Source: Ariolimax columbianus
Lineage: Eukaryota; Mollusca; Gastropoda; Stylommatophora; Arionidae
Assembly: GCA_036924085.1 (NCBI GenBank)
Contig: JAVGWX010000013.1
Span: forward strand, 51,810,904-51,874,903
Direction of reading: 5' to 3'
Length of the DNA stretch: 64,000 nt
The notes under the pieces are model-generated. The model was not told where the DNA came from. It saw nothing but the letters and a program-made list of their open reading frames with translations, and did no database searches. Made by a program: the position numbers and the translations under genes. Below are positions 55,400 through 64,000 of this stretch, one piece after another (position 1 is the stretch's first letter; the number at the start of each line of letters is the position of its first letter).

Positions 55400-55770
55400 G
55401 ACACGTGAGAGCAGAATTTTTACATGTGAAATGAAGTGTTTGAGTTAGGTCATCGGTGTTACCAGGAGAAACCGAATCCGGAACGATGAGATTCGAAGTA
55501 TGGTCGGCACTACGGCTTGTGCCAAGAAAATACGTCTTTTGATCATCTCATGAGAATGTGCCCTCATCAACTTCCACTGATGGCTTACAACGCAGGTAGA
55601 TCTGGCTACAGGGCGGCCGTGAGGCAGGTGGATAGAGAACATTAAAGTGATTATGCAGCGACACACTCACATTGACCGACGCATGGCACTTGGCGCAGCA
55701 TAGACGATTTAAGCTACCCACGACGCTCAACGGCACAAGTGGACAAATAACAAATTAACTAAAACTACAA
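55400..55770 (+). pseudogene. RTE-like LINE C-terminal fragment
   Basis: Broken plus frames read VTRRNRIRNDEIRSMVGTT then KIRLLII-stop, GRP-GRWIENIKVIMQRHTH and IDRRMALG, the standard order at the end of an RTE ORF. Confidence 0.7.
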
Positions 55771-56185
55771 AGACAGTAAAGTGAATATAAGAGACAGCAT
55801 TGCGGATACAAATACTATTTTTTCAAACGAACTAAAGAAAAGGCAGCACTGAAACTACTTTCATTTAAATAAATAAATATAATTTTGACAATCAAATAAT
55901 ATTTTATAATGTATTAAATTTTCATTATGGTGATTTTTTTGTTTCACAAACGGTCTACAACTCTAATTATATTTTGTTAAATTTTCAAAATTGTTTCAGT
56001 AATAGCTGTCCTGTTAGGAAACATTTGCATTGTATCATTGTTCATAATCTGAAAGCAGCATGCACGTCTCTGTAATGTTATTTGAATCTCATACTTTACT
56101 TGTTGTCCAATATTAGGAGGACAAGAAGAAGAAATGTAAACAGCCAGATGACGACGACTCTTTAACAGGGGCAGCCAACTAGTCA
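55771..56185. other. Unannotated AT-rich spacer
   Basis: No recognisable feature. Confidence 0.45.
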
Positions 56186-56189
56186 AATC

Positions 56190-56470
56190 CCTACCAAATC
56201 CTTACTTTGGAAGGCACAGAGGGACGGACTATGACATGAGCCGATGAGAGATGTAGTGGCATCAAACCTGGAGGTACCGGTGGGGATCTTCTGTACTGGA
56301 TGTGCTGAGGTTCAGAACAACGAAAGAGTTGACATCCTGGCTTCACAGACATTAATTAAGGGTACACTAGATATGGAAGGGAGTGACGCTTTGAAATCTA
56401 TCAATGACCACCTGTTAGATGACGACATCGCGGTAGATAAATTCAGAAATTCAAAAACTTAAGATCTTTG
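56190..56470 (+). pseudogene. LINE RNase H end fragment
   Basis: Plus frame 56244-56462: VPVGIFCTGCAEVQNNERVD, ILASQTLIKGTLDME, ALKSINDHLLDDDIAVDKF. The H in the usual CPGHAGV block is replaced (CTGCAEV) while the N.R.D helix with the last catalytic Asp is kept. The same family appears on the minus strand at 63230-63745. Confidence 0.72.
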
Positions 56471-56584
56471 ATATCGGCCGAGGTTCGAGCGGACAGGGGG
56501 GCATACGAGAGTGGAGCAGAAGTGAGTAGAACCAATGAGCTGTTGGTCCATTAATAGCCACACTCCCTCGCGGTTAGCTGAGAG

Positions 56585-56760
56585 ACACATAGCACCTGGG
56601 GAGGGTGTAGCTTAATCGACAGTTAACTGGCTTACTAGACGGATTACAACGTGCCAAAGGTTCGAGTTCACCGACGGACAGGGGGGAAAATATGGGACGT
56701 TGTTCGTGCTTGAAACGACCGCTCTTCCAGTCGACCCAGCTGTAAATTGGTACCTAAAGT
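56585..56760 (+). repeat. tRNA-derived SINE
   Basis: Plus strand: GGGTGTAGCTTAATCGACAG (A box) and CCAAAGGTTCGAGTTC (B box) spaced about 40 bases. Body continues with a GGACAGGGGGG word that also appears at 56495-56505 after an aggttcgag, suggesting a second broken copy just before it. Confidence 0.65.
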
Positions 56761-56779
56761 ATGAGTTAGTTAAAGCAAA

Positions 56780-56960
56780 AACAGCAAGGATGGGAACTGG
56801 TCACACCCACCTCACATGGACTGCGACTTAATATATGAAGAGTTGTCCGAGCACATCCTACAGGACTGTCCAGGATAAAGGGAGCCCTATCATGCAGTAC
56901 AACACCAGGGCAAGAAAACGTTACGCAGAAGCTATGGATCTAGCATGAATAGAGGGCATG
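56780..56960 (+). pseudogene. LINE C-terminal Cys/His end
   Basis: Plus-strand reading CDLIYEELSEHILQDCPG, stop, then REPYHAVQHQGKKTLRRSYG. Likely the continuation of the RNase H fragment at 56190-56470, separated by the SINE insertion. Confidence 0.6.
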
Positions 56961-57189
56961 AATGCAGAAGACGAAAAAATAAAACGTATAAGGGGAGACT
57001 TGTGGAAACAAAACATAAGCACTGAGAATAAATTTCAAAGTGACCAGACAAAGAATACTAGACAATTGAATAAGTGCATTATTGTACCTATCTGGGAAGT
57101 AACATTATTAAAGACGCGGAACAAACAAATTTGTCAACACTATAATTAACAAGACCAGATCTACTTTTAATTATCTTCTCTCGAACTGG

Positions 57190-57600
57190 CTAATCATTTG
57201 ACTAAGACTGTACCATCCAAACTGCAGAAATTCGCTAATAGGTATCTTTGTCCCATACTTCGTGTTGGATGGTCAGAGGGAAGGGCACACACAGATCTGT
57301 GAGGAAACTGCCAATACAGCCTTACACTGGCCTGAGAAAGTAAGGATGAATAGGACCTATTCTTAAACAGAAGCTGGATAGCGTAACCAGACATCCGCTG
57401 GATTGGAACCAACAGGAAATGGAAAACCAGGAAACACATGGCCGCAACGATCGAGGAAGAAGACAGTTCAATACGGGCCTTATGGGCCGATCTAAAGAAG
57501 ATGACCCAGGATTGAAACAGATGTAGGGCATCTGTTGTGACCCTATGTTACAAGAGGCAACAGACGGAGAAATAATGATGTCTAAATACATATGTATAAT
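57190..57600 (+). pseudogene. RTE-like LINE C-terminal fragment
   Basis: Frameshifted plus frames read SVTRHPLDWNQQ, NGKPGNTW, then TIEEEDSSIRALWADLKKMT and NRCRASVVTLCYKRQ. Order W..QG.RK..GR...TW...E.E......W...K..A.DR..WR..V..LC is typical of RTE ends. Followed by TATAATGATATG repeats. Confidence 0.72.
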
Positions 57601-57629
57601 GATATGTATAATGATATGTAACATTGTTA

Positions 57630-58135
57630 TCTGATGTTCACTTTATCAGAATCACTGAATGAGTACACAAAGCTCAAGTTGTTTAATTTCAACGAATTGC
57701 CAAAATTGACCTATGGATGTGAATACTGGAGAATAACAAAGACATTGGAAAAGAAGTTAAATGCATCTGAGAATAAGTGTCTTATAAAAATGTTGAACAT
57801 TGGCTGGGAGAAATTTACAACCAACAAAACAATTAGAGAAGTTACTAATCTACAATATGTTTCATCACTAATCAGAAAAAAATCGGTGATCATACATCGG
57901 ACATTTTCTTAGAATGAACAGCAACAGACTCCCTTTGCAAGCGTTTATGTGGTCACCATCTGGCAGCAAAAAAAGAGGAAAACGAATTAACTGTCCGCAG
58001 AACAATCGTCAGAGAGGGTTCTACTATGGGCTTGAACAACATTCATGAACTGAACAGAGTGACGTCACACAGATTATCCTGGAGAGCACTGATTCCATCC
58101 TTATGGGCAGAGTATGGCACTTAGAGAACATTTAT
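57630..58135 (+). pseudogene. RTE-like LINE C-terminal fragment
   Basis: Plus frame 57634-57912: LPKLTYGCEYWRITKTLEKK, LNASENKCLIKMLNIGWEKF, TTNKTIREVTNLQYVSSLIR. After a frameshift: MNSNRLPLQAF, SGSKKRGKRI and NELNRVTSHRLSWRALI before a stop. The first 90 codons are still open, so this copy is less decayed than its neighbours. Confidence 0.85.
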
Positions 58136-58334
58136 TAACACTTAACTCTGGCAATGTGTGTCTTCGTGACAACATTTTGTAAATCACGAATATAATTGCA
58201 ACAATATAACGCAGACATGCAATTACTGTTGTGCATTTTGCTGTCCAAGTGAAGTCAATACTGAAAACCCTTTGACATAATGTTATCGCGATGGTAAAGT
58301 TTCTCTTGAAGATCTATAAGGCATGCCTAACTTG

Positions 58335-58646
58335 TTAAAGCGTTACGAGGGGTCTTCAAATTAAATCCGCAAAAGTGGAATTGAAATTGATAAAAAACAT
58401 GCCTTTGTATTCTAACTTGTTAATATGGTTGCTATGATGTCAAAAGTGGTCTGCACGTGACATCACGATGCAGACGAACAATATGGCGTCATACTTGCCG
58501 TCAAAAGCTGGCCGGCCCACTATTGGTATGCATCAAAGTGGAGCAGCGCTCTGTTATCCATTTATTTTTAGCAGCGAACGGGTGAAATCTATAGATTCAT
58601 CGGCGAATGAATGTCTAGTACGGTGATGCATGCCTTTCACTCAAGT
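58335..58646 (+). mobile_element. Transposon 5' end with protein-like reading
   Basis: Begins at cgaggggtcttcaaatt, a mariner-like end, and includes a plus reading MASYLPSKAGRPTIGMHQSG then AALCYPFIFSSERVKSIDSS. It ends in the left arm of a 22-bp inverted repeat. I treat it as part of a transposon remnant; the family is uncertain. Confidence 0.45.
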
Positions 58647-58815
58647 AAGTGTATGGGTGAAGTAGGAAGTTCCAAAAAGACGAGAGTTTTGTGCACTGTT
58701 TACGGCCGGGTCAGACACACTGGGTAGTAACCGCAGAATCGATTGCAGCTGTTGACAGCATTGTAAGAGAAAAATCGGGTGATTGACTGTGAGTGAAAGG
58801 CATGCATCACCATAC
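58622..58815. repeat. Long inverted repeat (22-bp arms, ~148-bp loop)
   Basis: The arm starting ggtgatgcatgcctttcact at about 58623 is perfectly complementary to one ending at about 58814. The loop includes a transposase-like reading VGSSKKTRVLCTVYGRVRHT. Confidence 0.9.
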
Positions 58816-59190
58816 TGGGCCTTTATTTGCCGATGAGTCTTCTGTCAGCTCACACATCGTTTCTAACACGCTCAATGTTTTCATCGTTGATCGAGGTTGA
58901 TGGTCATGTACTATGTCCATCATCATCGACACTAACACGACTTTCACGGAAACGATTGTGCCACACAAATACTTGCCATCTCTTCATCGCGGTATCACCA
59001 TTTGCTTTAATAAGCAATGTTTGTGTTACTGAGAGTGACTTCTCAGGCAAAACACAGAATTTGACATTTGTACATTGTTCAATCAAGGACATTTTCAACT
59101 CCGACAATGCAAAGAGCACAACAAACAAACAAAATAATGTAACTTCTGTTCGAGAGTATATGTGAAGGTCACGTCTGTCATGTGTCATTT
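58800..59190 (-). mobile_element. mariner-like transposase N-terminal fragment
   Basis: Minus frame from 59188: SLIEQCTNVKFCVLPEKSLS, VTQTLLIKANGDTAMKRWQV, FVWHNRFRESRVSVDDDGHS, stop, PSTSINDENIERVRNDV, stop, ADRRLIGK. This is the paired helix-turn-helix DNA-binding domain of a mariner transposase with the conserved F.WH.RF.E and GRPST-like linker (stop in place of Arg). No catalytic domain follows, because the sequence turns into the inverted repeat. Confidence 0.82.
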
Positions 59191-60220
59191 CATCAAGGTC
59201 ACTACCAACCTATAAATATATTTTCTCCATAAAATCATCATTCATTCAAATACGAGTCGACCATTCTGTGAACAGTTTGAAGCTGCCTCGTATAAGACAA
59301 TACAGTATTGCTGCATACATCACTGTAGGATAGGGTCATATTTAATGGGAATTCATGGACAAATTATCACAGTTGCTACATTGTATTCAAACCAAGACAC
59401 CAAACCTGCCTACGCCGGGTGGTAAACATTTGACACTACCAATGCAAGGTACAAACGCAAAGACAGCAAACTAGGTTGCTTGAATAAAATGGTAAGAATA
59501 CAAATAGCCATGTGGCTGATTTCATTTCTACAAATGTAAGTGTAGCAAGTAAATATTATGTCAATGACTTATATTTTCTAATGTGTTCTTGTTGTTGCTT
59601 TATTTTATAAATAATTCAAACTATAATTTTTCCACGCTTATATTTTTTTTCAGTTGTCACTGTCTGTTAAATTGTTTAATGAGATAAAGTGCATTGCTTG
59701 AATTCGTGTTTGTCCTAGTAATCTCCTTTTTTTAATGCTGAACGAGTTTATTTCAAAAGGACAAGGATCAATATTATTAATAATAAAGTAATCTGTAATT
59801 GTTAACTTACTGATATTTCTTTCGTTTGATGCAGTTCAAACGTCTGGCAGATGTTCAGCATGGGTTTGCTATTGTGTAATATTGTTTATCCACGCATTAT
59901 ACCACGCGCTGTCAGTTATTACGGTTCGTTAACTTTGCTTACAAATCACCCCTCCCACCCTTTCCCAACCTTCACCCCCATTCACATAGAATCGTCCGCT
60001 TGTTTGACGCTCAGAGATGGCGACATTGCTGTGAACGACGCATACAAACTATTTGCTGTCAGTTAGAAATAGAAAATTGTTGATTTATTGTCAAGGATAA
60101 CTGTTTGTCTCATTGTGTCTAATTCTGCTTCTGTTATAAAGTGTTTGTCTCACGCAGCAAATGAAACGAGTTAGATTCCCATTCACGGCACATTTCAGCT
60201 GACTCAGCTGTGTATCTCTA
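59191..60220. other. Unannotated spacer
   Basis: AT-rich, without a feature I can support. Confidence 0.45.
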
Positions 60221-60221
60221 C

Positions 60222-60802
60222 ATGCTTTACACATAGATAAGACAAGGCGGTAAGGAATGTAGAGTAACTCTACTTTACAAATAGGTAAGACAGGGCGGTA
60301 AGCAATGTAGGGTAACTCCACTTTACACATAGATAAGACAAGGCGGTAAGGAATGTAGGGTAACTCCACTTTACAAATAGGTAAGACAGGGCGGTAAGCA
60401 ATGTAGGGTAACTCCACTTTACACATAGGTAAGACAAGGCGGTAAGGAATGTAGGGTAACTCCACTTTACAAATAGGTAAGACAGGGCGGTAAGGAATCT
60501 AGGGTAACTCCACTTTACAAATAGGTAAGACAAGGCGGTAAGGAATGTAGGGTAACTCCACTTTACACATAGGTAAGACAAGGCGGTAAGGAATGTAGGC
60601 TAACTCCACTTTACACATAGGTAAGACAAGGCGGTAAGGACTGTAGGGTAACTCCACTTTACACATAGGTAAGACAATGCGGTAAGGAATGTAGGGTAAT
60701 TCCACTTTACACACAGATAAGACAAGGCGGTAAGGACTGTAGGGTAACTCCACTTTACACATAGGTAAGACAAGGTGTAAGGAATGTAGGGTAACTCCAC
60801 TT
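60222..60802. repeat. 48-bp minisatellite
   Basis: Twelve copies of ggcggtaaggaatgtagggt then aactccactttacacatagg and taagacaa. Two unit types (acacat and acaaat) alternate over 60290-60480. Unit length is 16 codons, giving open minus frames (YLCVKWSYPTFLTALS) that I regard as artefacts. Confidence 0.97.
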
Positions 60803-61230
60803 TTGAGAGCGTGGCCACTTAGTACAATGAAGTCTATAACACTTCATCCTTGACGACAGAGCCATTATTCTTACCAATTGGACAACTACTAATTTAATTG
60901 TTCGTTGAAGCACAACTTTTTGTTATGGCTACGTGTGTGTTTATAAATAGAACAGTAAAAGTCCTGAAATTAATCAATGACAGCCTTCAATCTGCTTTTG
61001 TCGAGTTAATGCACGAGACAAAAACACAAGAGTTACAATCCTTTAGTGTAGTTTGCGAGGAATGGACAGAAGAGTTTATTTCAATACATTACAATTTACT
61101 TTGACTCACCTGTCCATTTTGTATCTTTTAATTCAAAACTAGAATTGTTCGTTGTTTGTATAAACAGACACGAACAGTAACGTTGTATGTGTGGTCTATG
61201 CTAGAGGGTACGAAAGTTCAGAAGTTCTTT
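60803..61230. other. Unannotated spacer
   Basis: A 68-codon plus frame at 60898-61104 is open but unsupported. Confidence 0.4.
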
Positions 61231-61234
61231 GCGA

Positions 61235-61550
61235 ATGACCACAATGAGTAGGTTACTCTTTTGTGCGCACTGACAAGGACTTTAAGGGGCGGATTGCTGA
61301 AGCTTTCCTCACATCCCGAGCGTGCTGATGAAGGTGGACCGTGGTCCCACATGCGGTTGTGTTATGTTTGGCTGCATCTGCGTATCACTCACTGCTACGG
61401 GAATCAAGTCGATCCTTTACCTTACTAAAACAGCACGTTTCCAGGGTGAGCAGCTAGCAAGCCGATTTGAGGATCTTAGCTAGTATATTTTGCCTGACGC
61501 TAACATGTCTGATCAGTATATTTTGCTTGACCAGACGTTAGTCTTCCTCC
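61235..61550 (+). repeat. Dispersed repeat A, copy 2
   Basis: Partner of 13890-14225, same orientation; diverged by scattered substitutions and small indels. Confidence 0.7.
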
Positions 61551-61667
61551 CCAAAGTTCAGAAGTCTATACAAACTGTCTGGATTGAACTAGGTCAATTT
61601 CCTATAGTTGCATCCGGTAAATATGAGAAAGGCTAGGCTAGGATAGGTCAACGATTTCCTTTTCTGC

Positions 61668-62066
61668 GATCAACTGATGCTATACTTCTAGCCAGGTAAG
61701 GTTCACTCACTATCAAATGTCGCTATACTTCTAGCCAGGTAAGGTTCACTCACTATCAAATGTCGCTATACTTCTAGCCAGGTAAGGTTCACTATCAAAT
61801 GTCGCTATACTTCTAGCCAGGTAAGGTTCACTCACTATCAAATGTCGCTATACTTCTAGCCAGGTAAGGTTCACTATCAAATGTCGCTATACTTCTAGCC
61901 AGGTAAGGTTCACTATCAAATGTCGTTATACTTCTAGCCAGGTAAGGTTCACTATCAAATGTCGCTATACTTCTCGCCAGGTAAGGTTCACTATTAAATG
62001 TCGATATACTTCTAGCCAGGTAAGGTTCACTATCAAATGTCGCTATACTTCTAGCCAGGTAAGGTT
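61668..62066. repeat. 39-bp minisatellite at a LINE stop codon
   Basis: Ten copies of actatcaaatgtcgctatac then ttctagccaggtaaggttc; some have an extra actc (43 bp). On the minus strand it begins where the LINE C-terminal frame reads REPYLA and ends at the sequence ctatagcatcagttgatc that follows the stop in the related LINE end at 26555. Confidence 0.95.
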
Positions 62067-62185
62067 CCCGAAGAAAGACTATTTCAGGTCTTCGCCTGTC
62101 CACCACAGCTATTTCTAGCATAGTCGTTTCCCAGGGCCAGACTACCTGTTTCTGGTGTGTATAAGTAGAGCAGTCCTGCATGATA
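62050..62185 (-). pseudogene. LINE C-terminal end
   Basis: Minus frame from 62181: MQDCSTYTHQKQVVWPWETT then MLEIAVVDRRRPEIVF. Same family as 26750-26555 (CPTYADQAEAIWPGGATMLE). Five-prime truncated just inside the Cys/His module. Confidence 0.72.
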
Positions 62186-62555
62186 GGTTCTCATGATTGC
62201 CACGCATTCGCGCGTGGCGGTGTATAAAGAGCCATTCTGTGAAGGTTGGCTTTGAGTTTCGTTTTGAGCTTGAAGATATTTGTTTGTTCATCTGTCAAGT
62301 TTTTCTTTGTATAGCTGTATATATAGGCCAACGCCAACATCTTGATGTGTTATCGATGGAAAATCATCTAACTTATGTCAGAGAGTTATACTACTCTAAG
62401 TTATCTGGATAACGGGTTTCAATTCTAGAGTGGCCATTGCTTCTTTCTCTTGCCTGATGTTTGTTATAAACGTTTTCCAAGTGTTTAACATGTGCTTATA
62501 TTTTCTAGGTTTGTTTTGAAGAAGAACATCTCAATGAACTGTTTACATCTCTCAG
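62186..62555. other. Intron sequence, unannotated
   Basis: No coding signal beyond chance; pyrimidine-rich tract leads to the acceptor of the next exon. Confidence 0.4.
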
Positions 62556-62698
62556 CAGGGGTTCACGACATGTTCGGGGAGAGTGTTCCAATAACAGGAC
62601 CCATCCTCCTGGCAGTAGGGGGACTCATGCTGATTCTGGCTCTCCGACAGTTCTACATGGCCAACATTAGGAAGAAAGCCCTTGCCAAGGCTGTGCAG
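62556..62698 (+). CDS. Candidate exon: TM2 of the two-pass membrane protein
   Basis: The acceptor is a tandem ctcagcag: exon start 62556 or 62559, both in phase 1, matching the phase-1 donor at 42797. The reading is GVHDMFGESVPITGPILLAV then GGLMLILALRQFYMANIRKK and ALAKAVQ, ending at a donor CAG|GTCAGA (phase 0). The segment ITGPILLAVGGLMLILAL is a membrane span, followed by a basic stretch, so the protein would have two spans joined by a short extracellular or luminal loop with both ends likely cytosolic. The next exon lies outside the window. If unspliced, the frame stops at 62749. Confidence 0.68.
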
Positions 62699-63225
62699 GT
62701 CAGAGCCGATAATTATTTTTCTTTAGAACCAGTAACCCACTCACAATGAAGGTCTAAATGTACAATAAGAAGTATTTTGGCGACATAGACAGCTGTGAAA
62801 ACAACCATGTATAGTCGCACAGGGTGGGGAAATTCGTTTTGAAATACCTGCAATCCCCACTTAAATGTGTGTTGTGTGGACTTAAAATCTGGGTTGGTCA
62901 TGATGGTATTTCAAAACTTGCGATTTTCACATGTCAGATATCTGTTCACTGTGGAGAAATCATCTAGGTTAGTCATGATTGCGTTGTAAAACCTGATTTT
63001 CTCATATATCAAATAGCTGTTCACTGTTGAGAAGTCATATGGGCTTGAGAGAAAGCTGACGATCCTCAACTTACTGTTATACCTCTAATATGGCATGGAG
63101 AATTTATCTGTCCTTTTCTATTTAGAATTGACTTTATCACGCCCCGAAAAAAAACAATTGAACCTCAATCCTTTTCAGCAAATGGCGAGGACTGCAGATA
63201 CTGATGGCTGCTATAGCTCGATGGT
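62699..63225. other. Unannotated intron-like spacer
   Basis: No recognisable feature. Confidence 0.45.
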
Positions 63226-63229
63226 TATA

Positions 63230-63745
63230 CTCACAGTCCTTGTAGACGCCCCTTACGTATTATTTTAAAATGATGTAGCCTCTGCTTTGCTAGTTTATCG
63301 ATTGCAGTGTCTTCATACAAAAGGTGCTTGTTGATCAACTTCAACAGTTCACTACTATACATTGCCAATGTCCCCACTGTGGTTCCCCTGAGGCCATGAT
63401 GTCGGGTCTTCCATTCCCACAAACCAGCAGCATGACCAGAACAGTAGATCCACATAAATTCATGAAGGTTTGACTCCTCTATGTACTCTGTGAAGTGTCA
63501 TGGCTAGCTCTTCTGTAACATCTTAAATAAGGATTGAGCGTTGAAGGCGATTACGGCACGCATTACAGAGATGGTCACTTCAGATCGAGACGCCACTATA
63601 TCGGTCTCTATTCTCACACTGGAGGTTGTTGTGTATGCACCGCTGCGTCCAGTAGCGACCATGTTTCTCACTGTAGCAGAGAAACCCCAATTGGATTCTT
63701 ACTACGTACCACTGATCCATCGGTACATATGACATCTTGGGCATT
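63230..63745 (-). pseudogene. LINE RNase H domain, broken
   Basis: Minus-strand reading from 63740: CTDGSVVRSKNPIGVSLL (first catalytic Asp in TDGS), TSSVRIETDIVASRSEVTIS (the Glu region), then 63455-63230 EFMWIYCSGHAAGLWEWKTR, TLAMYSSELLKLINKHLL and AIDKLAKQRLHHFKI. Corresponds to the plus-strand fragment at 56190-56470. Stop and frameshift in the middle. Confidence 0.75.
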
Positions 63746-63764
63746 TTAACCTTTTAGTTGTTTT

Positions 63765-64000
63765 ACCATGGACAGAGAACAAAACAAATGCAGACATTCT
63801 GAAAGAGTTGAGCATAGAAGAGAACTGGTTTATCAATTCCATTTTGGCTAGAAAATGCCAATGCTTTGGTTACATCAAGAGGCACCCTGGTCTTGAGAGA
63901 ACGGTGATGGAAGGTATGGGGCCACGAAAAAGAGGAAGGGATAGACCAAGAAGACGATGGCACCAAGATATCCAGGAATGCCTGGGTATGACTGATGCGG
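63765..64000 (+). pseudogene. RTE-like LINE C-terminal fragment, cut by window end
   Basis: Plus-strand reading WTENKTNADILKELSIEENW, FINSILARKCQCFGYIKRHP and GLERTVMEGMGPRKRGRDRP with RRRWHQDIQECLGMT. No stop in this frame from 63767 to the window end, which makes it one of the best-preserved RTE ends here. Closely related to 14400-14850 (minus). Confidence 0.85.

Overview
The window looks like a repeat-dominated piece of an animal genome, most likely a mollusc or other lophotrochozoan. The rDNA fragment is of animal type, the LINEs are RTE-like and I/Nimb-like, there are mariner remnants and tRNA-derived SINE-like sequences, and the only gene-like exons have GT-AG introns. The species is an inference. 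There are no prokaryotic operons, and most long open frames here are artefacts of tandem repeats.

Layout. 0-7.5 kb: satellites, including a 3-kb array of a 28-bp unit with a higher-order period, and a (CTAT)n block. 7.6-15 kb: decayed LINE fragments and an internally deleted mariner. 15.4-16.1 kb: two coding-like minisatellites. 17.2-23.2 kb: a putative LTR element with a zinc-knuckle Gag-like remnant, whose right long repeat is split by a 5'-truncated I-type LINE with an 11-bp target duplication. 24-29 kb: LINE and SINE scraps. 29.8-32.65 kb (minus): a chimeric rDNA relic with ETS-like sequence, about three quarters of an 18S gene, then interleaved duplicated pieces of 18S and of the 28S 3' end. 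32.8-41.2 kb: LINEs, a 65-bp satellite and a mariner 5' half. 42.5 and 62.6 kb (plus): two candidate exons of one small two-pass membrane protein, about 19.8 kb apart. The presumed intron between them holds many more LINE pieces, including an RTE-like element at 48.4-51.9 kb with four separate minisatellites in its coding sequence. 63.2-64 kb: more LINE sequence.

Main observation: many of the minisatellites are expansions of LINE coding sequence. The flanking reading frames show endonuclease, RT or C-terminal LINE motifs running into and out of the arrays (about 7.8, 33.8, 37.3-38.4, 45.8-46.8, 48.4-51.2, 54.7-55.3 and 61.7-62.1 kb). All family calls come from reading the sequence; no search was run.
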